DNA from: Poecilobothrus nobilitatus
Taxonomy: Eukaryota; Arthropoda; Insecta; Diptera; Dolichopodidae
Direction of reading: 5' to 3'
Assembly (NCBI GenBank): GCA_947095535.1
Contig: OX352772.1
Location: 39,265,445 to 39,329,444 of the forward strand
DNA: 64,000 nucleotides
In this document: positions 35,950-46,207 of the stretch, in pieces
How the letters are laid out: every line of letters starts with the position of its first letter
Position numbering within the stretch: the first letter of the stretch is position 1
Made by a program: the position numbers and the translations under genes
Notes under the pieces: generated by a model
Database searches by the model: none
Told to the model about the DNA's origin: nothing
Seen by the model: only the letters and a program-made list of their open reading frames with translations

Positions 35950-36199
35950 TTCAACTTCGTTATACAACCGGTTTATATTTCACATGCATATGGTAGTTCT
36001 AATTCAGCTTCGTTATACAACCGGTTTATATTTCACATGCATATGGTAGTTCTAATTCAGCTTCGTTATACAACCGACTTATATTTCACAATGCATATTC
36101 AACTTCGTTATACAACCTGCTTATATTTCACATGCATATGGTAGTTCTAATTCAGCTTCGTTATACAACCGACTTATATTTCACAATGCATATGGTAGA
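35950..36199 (+). repeat. 53-bp minisatellite, five units
   Basis: Units start with TTCARCTTCGTTATACAACC at 35950, 36003, 36056, 36098 and 36151. Four units are about 53 bp; the third is 42 bp, lacking the TGGTAGTTCTA segment. The first two are almost identical. Each holds ATTTCACATGCATATG, whose CATATG/ATGCAT palindromes recur. No open frame spans it. Confidence 0.95.
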
Positions 36200-37549
36200 T
36201 CAAAAATTAAATTGAAAGGCAATCTTTTCGGTATTAATTTTCTTTGTATAAAAATTAATAAATTTTTATAGTCAGATCAATTTTTTAGAGCCATTAATAA
36301 GCATTACCAGGTTGAGTGGTATAGCTATTGATTCCAACAGCAAACTCTAAATAGTTTAAAAATTAAAAATCAAAATTCCAATAATGACTACATTGTAATT
36401 TTTAAAATTCATGTGATAAATAAACTGTAGTAAAGGAATAGTTTACCTTCGTCAGAAAGTACGTCAAGCGTTACTAGTGGTTTCAAAATTTAAGTAACTG
36501 CAGAAAAAAAAAATAAAAATTATATAATACATGTATGTACATATGATGATTATAAATATGTATATTCAAAACAAATTATCCGATGTATCCAGTATTACAT
36601 ATGTGTATATGTATGTGATAATTATTTTTTCATATGAACCATGTCACTTACAATTCAACCGGCGTCCATGGCCAGCCACTATACAATGTCATAAATTTAA
36701 GCAAATATTAAATAACTTTTATTTTTAATTATTTAACATCAATTTAAATATTTTTTTTTTTTTTTTTTTCATATTACAACAACAAATCTATTTCACAATT
36801 CATACTTAATTAAAAATATCTAATATACCTACAAACAATAATAATGAATATTTATTGGGAAATTTTTCTCGAACTTTGTTTAAGGTCAAAAATATCACGA
36901 TATATTATGATATAAATTATATGTACTTAATTGTCAAAAATAAAATATTTTATGTGATTAATTAAATTATAATAATTTTTAATTATATTAAAATATTCTA
37001 ATTAAATAAAAAAAAAAGCTTAATATTTTTAATGTAACTGAAAAATAAATATTTAAAATTATTCATATTAATTCATGATAAAAAAAAAACTACTTTATGT
37101 CATCATAATAAAATCACATCATTGTCTTTATGTCAATAATTTTCTTAATATATTTATATTTATCTTTCTTTATATTTGAACATATACGTGTATATATATA
37201 TATATATATATATAAATATAAAAAATATGTATGATTAGATTAAATCATTTTAATTTATATTATAATAATTTAACTTTGATCTTAAACTTGAAAAACAATA
37301 TGATAAAAATGTGTATACTTGAAAATATCATGATATAAAAAAAAAAAAATTACTGATGCGATAAAAACGGAAAATAGCATGCAAGATAAAACAATACATG
37401 TAATTTTCAAGTAATATTATAAACATGAGTTTCTTTTTGTTTTTTGCGGATTTTCAAACAAAAAAACAATATGGAAAAATGTGCTTTTTATTTTAACTTT
37501 GTCTGTTATTTCACCTACTTTCTTTATTCTTCTGTCCAACTTTTATTTT
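36200..37549. other. AT-rich DNA with (AT)n microsatellite
   Basis: AT run near 37191-37214. The open frame 36531-36728 has no domain. Nothing else recognised. Confidence 0.5.
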
Positions 37550-37884
37550 GAATTTATGTTGAAGCCTTTCATCGTTCTTCAATTATTGTTTTTCCATTTT
37601 GATTATAGTTTGTAAAAGTTTGTAATGGTTTTTCAAAAGTTGGGAGGGCGCAAGATCCAACCGAATGTGTCATGCTTGGCTGATCTCCGGATTATTACTT
37701 AGCTGGGAGGATTCGTAGAAAATTCGGTCTTTGTCCATTACAAAATATTCATACCAAGATAAACAACACCTCTGCCCAAATCTGCCTAAAAACCATTACA
37801 AGTTTTCAGATCAAAATAAAAAATCCAAACGTCAAAATATCATAAACTCAAATAAAAACTCAAATGAATTCCAAAAATTTTTTC
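37550..37884 (+). repeat. Dispersed repeat, copy 2 (partial)
   Basis: Direct-orientation copy of 34597-34950, about 3 kb away, without the TIR-bearing ends of that element. The open frame 37731-37985 is a translation of this repeat and its flank, not a gene. Confidence 0.85.
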
Positions 37885-39066
37885 ATGTTAAATATAAATA
37901 TTTAACATTTAATACACCTGGAACACGTCCCTTGACACGTCCTAAGCAAAGTTGCTTCAATTGCTACTGCACAAAATTAGGTTAAACGATTCTCTTAACT
38001 TGATAAAATTTTGCTTAAACTAGAGCTAAACTAAAAGTACTTTTTTATTTTACAAAAAAAAACTTCATTCCAGAAAAATTCAAAAAAAAAACTGTAATTT
38101 TTATGAAAATGTGATTCCTCAATCCTAAAATGCTTCCATACTAATATTTTACGTATTCTTTGTTTTACATTTCTACTTATTTTCATCTTTTTTTTTCGGT
38201 TGGTTAACCTTGTAGAAAATGTTTTAATTTTTACTTTCTCTTTTAAATTAAATAAGAAAAGTATTGTAATCAGCATCATAAAAATTTGACATCGAAAAAT
38301 AATTGAGTTTTTAAGTTTTGAAATTAATATTTTTTGGATGCAAGTCGAAAGATTGTTGTTGTATGACGAAGGATTGTTGGTGCATGAGTTTGTAGTTTCG
38401 TTTTGAGACAGTAAAATTGTACAAGATCAACAATAAAAACAGGAATAGAAAATACTACTTTTGTTAATAGAAAATTTCAATTTGAAAAATCAAATTTTGT
38501 AACATATACCAAATATGCAGTTTAATGGATTCTTATATGTAAACTAAAGAGTCAAGAATAAAAATTATATATATAGACCACTGAGATGATAATTGTATTT
38601 TTTTTCTATAATATATTAATTTGTCCCATTTTACATACGCCTGCATATATATAAACGAAAAAGTTATAGGAAGTACATATTTTTTGGAAGTTCCCATGTT
38701 TTTCCTTCCAACTATTTTTTTAATTTAAAAGTTTTTAATTTTTATCTAAATAGAATGCGTTTTGTAATTTCGTAAAATTTGTAAATTCGAAAAAAAAAAA
38801 AAATTCATCCAAAGTAGGTCATTTAATCTTTTTCAGAGTAAATTAAAAATATATTCATTAGTTTTTAAAAAAAAAAAACAGATAGGTTTTGCTAATAAAG
38901 AACAAACAGTTGAGGAAGTTTTTGGTAAAGGATTTAATTAAAGGTATAGAGAGTATCATAGAGGAGGAAGATCATAAAAAACATATTTTTTAACATTTCT
39001 TAATTGAAAGTCTTATTTTTAAGATTTAATTATAGTAAATTATTTTTATTTCAGATAGTTAATTCA
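37885..39066. other. AT-rich DNA, no gene seen
   Basis: No gene or element recognised. The minus-strand open frame 38031-38279 is Lys/Phe-rich AT read-through. Confidence 0.5.
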
Positions 39067-39236
39067 TCTACCACATAAATGTAACAAGGAAATTACATAA
39101 GCTTTTTCTTTCAGACTTGGCTGTAAATGTCATAAAGGGGAATTATTCTTACGACATGTGTGCTATTCGAATCCACATTCCCTCAGTGTTTACAACGTAA
39201 ATTATACACTCTTACCCACTAGATCATCGAGACCCC
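39067..39236 (-). mobile_element. tRNA-derived SINE (copy 2), diverged
   Basis: Minus-strand copy of the 666-861 family. Retained are the head (GGGGTCTCGATGATCTAGTG), a degraded B box (GGATTCGAAT) and the body with its GACATTTACAGCCAAG block. It is more diverged than the others and lacks the terminal AATGCATT and A tail, so it is likely old. No clear target duplication. Confidence 0.85.
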
Positions 39237-40868
39237 TATCTTGACTGTTTTATTATTATAAAAAGAAAGTTCTATTCATGCAGGTCTTTCTTCGCTCCCA
39301 TTTTTGTAATATTCAGTATAACGAATTCTATAATACTGTTAATGTTTTATTCTTACTTACAACTTATAAATTAAATTTGTTTTTAAGTCCTTATCTTTAG
39401 ATAATATTCTGTCGTCCGTTGAACTGCTGACACCGAAAATTCTTCCATAGTTTCTTTAATATTTTCAATTCAATTTAAGATTTTTTTTTTATATATACAT
39501 TAAATTTATTATTTATTTAAATATTTACTTCAATTATCTTCTAATTTGACATTTTTAGTTAAATGGTTCAGTAACTTTAGTTTTTTCTGCCTTTCTTAGG
39601 TTTTTTATTTAGTTTTTTGTTTTAGTTTTGGTTTTCCCATCATATACAATCTGATGAGGAAATTAATTAACTTTACCTTTTTCAGGTGTTGTTGTGGTAT
39701 AATTAAATTATTATTAGTTATATTATTTATTTTTTTAAATTTATATTATTAAATTTTCAAAAACATTTTGACCTGGCAGATGTTTAAACCATAGACTTTT
39801 CGTCAGATCTAAAGGACCGTCGACTTATACACTGCATCATTTGTCAGTATTGGTCTTTTATTAATATTTTACGTTTTATTTCGGTATCAAATTAATATTT
39901 GCTGTTTTAAAAATGTTTCCATGATTCATTTATAGACAATAGCTTACATTTTTGATTCGATCTCTTTATAAATTCTAAGAGAACCGAATTAAATTTCTAT
40001 AAAAAAGTTCTTTACAAAAACGTAAAACAAAATGAAACAAAAAAAAAGTTTTATTATTGTAGGCTTCTCTGATCTATCAGCATCAATATAATCCTTTGAT
40101 CCTTTGAAATCAACACCTAACCTAACCATTTTGTTAATAAAAATAACTCTTAAAACCTTAGAGACAAGAAATATAGTATAGGTATAAAGTAATATGAATG
40201 CAAAAGGAAATTTTTTCTGAACGCCTTTTATCCGAAAGGTTGACACACATTTTTTTTTTTTCATATTATTATAATAAAAATTTTGTATGTAGGTTAAATT
40301 TTATTTGAACTTTTCAAAGTTTAACAATAAAACACAACACTTTCTCAAATTTTATAATTTTTTTTTTTACTTTTTGCTTTCATTTATTATGAAGTTGACT
40401 ATATAAAAATCAATAGACTATAAAATTGGTAGACTGCCATGGGTGAAAAATATACACATATTTATACTAATAATATATAACTATTATTATTATTATTATT
40501 GTTATTTTTTTTTACGTTTTTTTTCTATGGTCTAATTTTGTTTTATTTTAATAGTAATAACTTTATATTCAAAATGCCATAAACAAAAAATTAAGAAAAT
40601 GGAACATGAGACTTTTATGTGCTACAGTAGACTTTTTTTTTATTCAAAAAATAAAAATTTAACATAGAGTGCATATTATAAGAAAATTTTTTAATAGAAA
40701 CCAAATGCGAATAGACCATGATAGATGTAAGATATTTTAAGATTTAAAATCTCTTATTGAGTTTTTATGCTTCGATATATTCTAACCTTAATCTCACATG
40801 TCAATTTGCACCCTATTTAAGCTTATAAGGCTTCTCAATACATAAAAATTACATATCTGATTGCATTG
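39237..40868. other. AT-rich DNA, no gene seen
   Basis: Includes a short CCTAACCTAACC (40115-40127), equal to TTAGG-type motifs on the minus strand. Two units are far too few for a telomeric array. The open frame 39989-40264 has no domain. Confidence 0.5.
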
Positions 40869-41554
40869 TTTTAAAGGGAAGCGCCACGAAAAACCAAAAA
40901 AATATTATCAAATGACAAAATTCCAAATGACAAAAGCTCAAATTACTAAATTCCAAAATACCAAAAAAAACTCATCAGGATTTTTAAGAAAAAAATTAAT
41001 TAGGTGCGTTTTTTCATGTCGCTTATTTTATGGGTATATATACAAGTATATGTAATTATGTAACTATATGTAAATACGAAACTGTTAATTAGGGATTTTA
41101 AGGGTGGATTAAAAGTCAGGGTTTCAATTATTTGCTTAGCTTAGCTTAGGGCTTTAAACACAATTATATGTTTAAATATTTGTAAAATAAACAAAGGAGG
41201 AACTTTTTAATTGGTTACAAAATCAGAGAGTGTTTCGTTTTTTACAGAATATTTATATATGTGTATATGTATATACGATATTCTGAATTTGAAATAATTT
41301 TTAGTTGGTTATAAAATGGTTGTTCGCTTTTTCCAGAATATTTAGAAAAAGAAATAGGCATATATTCTTTTTTACATTTTTTTGCAAAGACTTTTTGCAT
41401 TCAATATTTTCGTTTTCAATAAATCGACCCTCAGCCGAAATAAAAAAATTCTAAAGGAATTACGCTAAGAAAATTGCTTTGGGATTTTTAAATTTTGGGA
41501 TTTTGAATTTTGGGATTTTGTATTTTGGGATTTTGTAGCCAACCCCTTTTAAAG
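40869..41554. mobile_element. TIR element with tandem-repeat ends
   Basis: Left end TTTAAAGGGAAGCGCCACGA then a series of AATGACAAAATTCCAAATGAC units; right end in reverse complement TTTAAAAGGGGTTGGCTACA then CAAAATCCCAAAATAC-type units. Both ends are thus short inverted repeats followed by about 15-bp tandem repeats in mirror orientation, a foldback-like design. The interior shares TTGGTTACAAAATCAG and TTTTTACAGAATATTTATAT with the 27.1-27.6 kb element. No transposase; the open frame 40861-41055 translates the left repeats. Confidence 0.65.
41480..41537. repeat. 15-bp tandem repeat (TTTTGGGATTTTGAA)
   Basis: Four near-perfect units at the right end of the 40869-41554 element. The last unit leads straight into the GTAGCCAACCCC terminus. 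Confidence 0.9.
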
Positions 41555-42982
41555 TTCTTTTAAAATTAAAGAAACATTGATAATATTATATAGTTAGTCC
41601 TTGGACTTGAATGAAAGATTAAAATTGTGAATTAATATTTTTATGTGACTGTCTGGTATACATTTTCATATATTTTAATATTTTAAACGTTATTTTTGGA
41701 TTTTTTGAAGCTTTGTGAAAAGATTTTATAAAACAGTATTTATCAATTTTCACTAGGTACAAAAACACCTCCTTATTTTATTATCTTACAAATAAAAATT
41801 TCGATTTCTAAATTTACATTTGATTTTTTACATATTATAAAAAAAACTTAATTAAAAAGACAATTTATCAAAATTTAATCCATTTTTTATCATTTCCGGT
41901 AACACTGATTAACATCCAAGGGTGAATGTAGATTCGCTTGAAACAGATAACTTTATGAAATCAATAATTCAATAACAAGAATTTAGTTTCAGAGTACAAA
42001 ACAATATGACACTATAAAGAAAGATATATTATACATTTACATGAAGCAAACACATTTTCTTAATGTTACAAACTCTACTATTACTGTATTCGTGTAAACG
42101 AAATAATCGGTTATAAAATGAAGCCCGTTTATTAATGATATATCTTCCAACATGTTTAAGATTAGATCAAAAAAAGACAAACAATTTTAATAATTTGTCA
42201 TCTCGAGCTAAAAAATTAAATCTCTTAAATAGCCACACTTGATTCATCTTCCATTAAGTTAAAGTGTAAAATTTAACGATTTTCACTTAAATTAAATTGT
42301 ACTAATACGTATACTTTAAATTACAATTCTATATCGACGTCAAATATCTTACTTTAATTTAGCCCACACAATTTTCCAACTATAAATACACAATTATAAT
42401 AGTAGATTATACAATCTCATTCGTATGAAAGAATTTGATATGTATAACTACTTACTCTCTTAGTTACTCTTCTAAAAGACTATTCTACTTTCTTCTTTTA
42501 GTTAGCTTGACAGTTCGTTGAATAGTTCTAAACCTTTGTAGCCTAAGGAGAAGAAGACAAAACATCTTTTACTTTATGTAGTATTACTTAGTGTTAATTA
42601 AAACAAATTTCATCGAACAATTTGAAAACTACACGGTGGCTGGAAAATGTTATAATCAATCAACTATATTTGATAATTTACAAATGTATGTGAATATCAA
42701 AAGTAAAATTTAAAAGCAAATAAATATATACGATTTAATTTCTTATTTAAAACGAATAACTAAGTAGTTAAATATTGTGGTTAAGACAATTTAAGGTAAA
42801 TGAAAAGAGTTTAAAGTTAACTAAAGGTATTAGAACAATTTCTGTTTACCCTTTAGGTATATACTTATGTACTTTATATTGTAAGCGAAAAATTTAATTT
42901 AGTTTTAAAGCCTGGATTTGTTTTAAAATTTCTTTTAATGAAAAATATTCTACAATATTCATAAGGTAAGTATCAATTCAAT
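41555..42982. other. AT-rich DNA, no gene seen
   Basis: No gene or element recognised. CAATTCAAT at 42974-42982 is the left target duplication of the next SINE. Confidence 0.5.
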
Positions 42983-43171
42983 TTTTTTTTTTAATGCATT
43001 TCTCTGCCACATAAATGTGGACAGGAAATTACACAGCATTTCTTGATCAGGCGTGACTGTAAATGTCGTAAAGGGGAATAACTCTTACGATGTGTGATGG
43101 ACCCGGACCCACACTTCCTCGGTGTTTACAGCGTATTTTATACGTTGTTACCCACTAGACCGCCGAAGCCC
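42983..43171 (-). mobile_element. tRNA-derived SINE (copy 3), with target duplication
   Basis: Full-length minus-strand copy: T run, then AATGCATTTCTCTGCCAC, the body, a B-box variant, and GGGGCTTCGGCGGTCTAGTG as the tRNA-like head on the minus strand. It is flanked by a perfect CAATTCAAT duplication at 42974-42982 and 43172-43180. The body hairpin block CGTAAGAGTTATTCC is kept. Confidence 0.92.
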
Positions 43172-44049
43172 CAATTCAATTCAATGATTCAATTTTGCGA
43201 GATTTTATAAGATTTTTGATTAATGTTATGTGATTGCAAGTTTATTAAATCTTTATTTTTTTTTGCACATGAATGTCCTTAATTCTATAATTCATTACTA
43301 ATTTTCTAACAAAAAAAAAAACAAAACAAAATGAAATATCAATAAAAAATTTATAAAAATCTTTATTATTACTTTATAATAGCTATAACTAAGTTCTTAT
43401 TTTTCCATACAAAACTTTATTTTTTTTTTTATAATACACATATCCATACATACAAAAAAGCGTATACACCAGGATTATAAATTTCTGTTTTTTTTTTGGT
43501 TTTTTTTTTTACCAAATTGAAGAAAAAAAAAAAATAAAAAAAAAGAACAAATACATAATTTTATTACCGCCATTAAAGTCATCAAGAAACCATTTTAAGT
43601 TTTTAAGAATACTTTGTTTTTCTTATATTTTTGTTTTTTTTTTCCTTCGTTTTCTTTCTTTTTTTTACATTCTATTGAAGGAACAAAAAACAAAAAAAAA
43701 AAATTTATTGAAGTGAGAGTAAAAGAAAGACAAAAAAAAAAAATTAAATTGATAAACGGTAACGTAAAGGAAACAAAAAAAAAGGATAATAATAGTAATG
43801 ATAATAATAATATAAAAAAAAATTAAACTATTGCACAAAACAAAAGAAAAAAAAAATTTTATACCGATATATTAAACTTATACCGCACAAAAAAAAAAGA
43901 AGAGATATAAGCTTTTTTTTATTTGATTTTTAAATTGAATTTTGTGTTAGAGAGAAAAAAGAAAAACTAGGTAGGATAAACAGTTTTTTTTTTTAATTTT
44001 CAATTTTCTCACCTTAATACATATTAAATTCTTCACACACGGACATATA
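43172..44049. other. AT-rich low-complexity DNA
   Basis: Homopolymer-dense. The open frame 43614-43826 is Phe/Lys-rich and is not credible as a gene. Confidence 0.5.
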
Positions 44050-44909
44050 CAGTCAAACCTGGTTAAGTGGAACCAGAATAAGTGGGAAACCTCTATACAT
44101 GGAACTATTACCTTCGTCCCTACATTTTACTAACAAAAAACTTCTGTAACAGAGATTCTTTCACTTCTACTACGACTATGACTTGTACTTCTTGTAATAC
44201 AACCATTTTTTTCATTTGGTTGCATTACAAAAACTTTAACTAACTAAACGCCACCTGCCCTTTTAAACCAAACATTATATTAAAACCTATTGTAGAATGT
44301 ACTGTTTGCACAATTTGGGGATTGGGAAAATAAGAATAAAGGAAAGTGGGAAATATAGGAAGTTATTGGATGTTGAGAGGATTATTTAGAACAAAGATGT
44401 TGATGTTCTTCTTAAATTTGTCCATCACACGTTATGTTTGCCAATTTTAGAGAATTCCCAATTGCAAATTTTATGGAATTTCCAGCGGCAAGCTATTTCA
44501 TATTTGTACTGAACCCATTACAAATTCCATGTGCGAAGATATGTGCTACCTGTGGATCTTTAAGGCTTAGGGGTTAGCCTTTGAAACCGTCTTTCTATCT
44601 CTGTTGAATTTTTTGAGAGGAGGCATTAATGTTTTTATTTCTTATGAACAGGTTCCTATACCAATAAAATATCTATAAAATTGAATGAGTGCTCCAATGA
44701 CCCGTTGATGACCTGAAGTCAGAGTTGACGTAGCATATAATATATATATAATTTGTTTTATTCAATATGACACACATTTATGGTTCTAATTTTCAAATTT
44801 CCAGAAATCTCTTTAATTGAAACAATTTACATAAAAAATCTATCTGACTGAAAAACTGTAAAATAAAACTACTTGACTCTAGAGGTTTCACTTATCCAGG
44901 GTTTTACTG
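44050..44909. mobile_element. pogo/Tigger-like MITE with TA target duplication
   Basis: Left end CAGTCAAACCTGGTTAAGTG and right end (reverse complement) CAGTAAAACCCTGGATAAGT are imperfect inverted repeats extending through GGAACC/GAAACC and CCTCTA. Each end is flanked by TA (44048-44049 and 44910-44911), the Tc1/mariner target. The CAGT...TAAGTG terminus is typical of pogo-like elements. It has no transposase. LINE family A sequence (44200-44530) occupies its middle. Confidence 0.8.
44200..44530 (-). pseudogene. LINE family A 3' end nested in a MITE (copy 6)
   Basis: On the minus strand it holds DKFKKNINIFVLNNPLNIQ and stop, identical by eye to the same stretch of copy 1 at 15.8-16.1 kb, then the UTR block GGCAGGTGGCGTTTAGTTAG. 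The reading frame is broken upstream of that segment. It lies wholly between the pogo-like ends, so the LINE inserted into the MITE, or the MITE family acquired it before spreading. Confidence 0.75.
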
Positions 44910-45795
44910 TATTATAAATAGTTATATACGATAAAAATAATTATATAATAAATTTAATTCACCATTGAATCATTAATTTAATATTATGTTATAATTTTTA
45001 TTTGTAGGTATATAATATATACACGTTATGATGTATGTATGAATATTTTAAGGTAATAAGATAGTCAGATATCTCTACTAACAGTATGTTATGTATTGTA
45101 ATAACATTTTTAATGGACTGTAGTGTTATTTTCTTGGTATTTTTTTTTATTTTTTTATTTTTAATTTTTATGTTAAAGGATCTATGAATTAGGATCTATA
45201 TATGTATATACATATATACTTAGTAGTTATTTTGAGATCTTTTGTTAAGTATGTTTTATGTATTATGTATAGTTTATATGGAATTTTATTGAATCTATGA
45301 ATTTTGTTTTACATCATATCTAAATATTTTCAATTGATTTGGATATTTAAAAAGAACAACAAGCGAATGATCAATTTAATGTGTGTGTGTGTGTGTTTTT
45401 TTTTTGTAATAAAGTCATTGAATTGAATTGAACCTTTTTTCAATTATTCATTTTACGTTTTTTTATTCATTTTAATTTCGTTCTTTTTTTAATGAAATTC
45501 GGACCAATTTTAAAGAGAAATTTCAATACTTGGAAAAGTAATAAAAACTTAAACAATACACTTCTAGTTAAATGTGGTGTAATAAAAATGATTAATATTA
45601 TTTGATGCATATAATTTAATACTATCGTAAAAATCGTTTAATAAAACTTGCAACTTGTGAAACTAAATCTAAAAGGTACAGAGATAGAGTCGATATGCTT
45701 TGTACATAACGCATATCCTAAGCTTCAAATTTAAACCATGGTCAATCAATGAGAGTAATATTGATAACAAAAATGAATAAACAGATTATCTTTTA
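44910..45795. other. AT-rich DNA with (GT)n microsatellite
   Basis: GT run near 45380-45397. No gene recognised. The A at 45795 precedes a Helitron-like 5' end. Confidence 0.5.
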
Positions 45796-46207
45796 TCTAT
45801 ATATATAAAAGCGAATGTTTGACACATAAGTGAAAGATACATAAAGAGATAAACAAAGTTTAAATATTAAAAACAAAATAAAAAAAAAAAAACGAATGTT
45901 TGTCGGTCTGTTTCTGATTTATAGACTCTTAAACTGTTCAAGCGATCATCATGAAAATTTGTATTTAAAGGTTCTTGGATACGGAGTGTATTTCTGGACT
46001 AATCATTTTGCTCTAACGGGCCGAAAAATTGGAACTGTGGTGCAAATATTTAAACTTTTCGCTCTAAAATAAAATTGATTTCACTGATTGACTTCAAATT
46101 TTTTATTAGTATTGCGCTTTGACACTGGAGTTGACTCTATTACAGACAAACAACAGACTTGGAATTTATTAACCTATATTGGTGCGACGATTAAGGGGCA
46201 CATAGTA
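45796..46207 (+). mobile_element. Helitron-like 5' end and fragment
   Basis: Starts TCTATATATATAAAAGCGAATG preceded by A, which matches Helitron 5' ends I know from insect genomes (from memory). GCGAATGTTTG recurs near 45892, followed by TCGGTCTGTTTCTG and a CTCTTAAACTGTTCAAGCGA block. A candidate 3' end GGGGCACATAG followed by T near 46195-46205 would need one change to fit CTRR, and I see no strong hairpin there, so the right border is uncertain. No coding capacity. Confidence 0.5.

Noticed and set aside
40110..40130. Telomeric CCTAA repeat
   Set aside because: Only two units; similar short CCTAACC words occur near 4970, 47250 and 59480 without any array.
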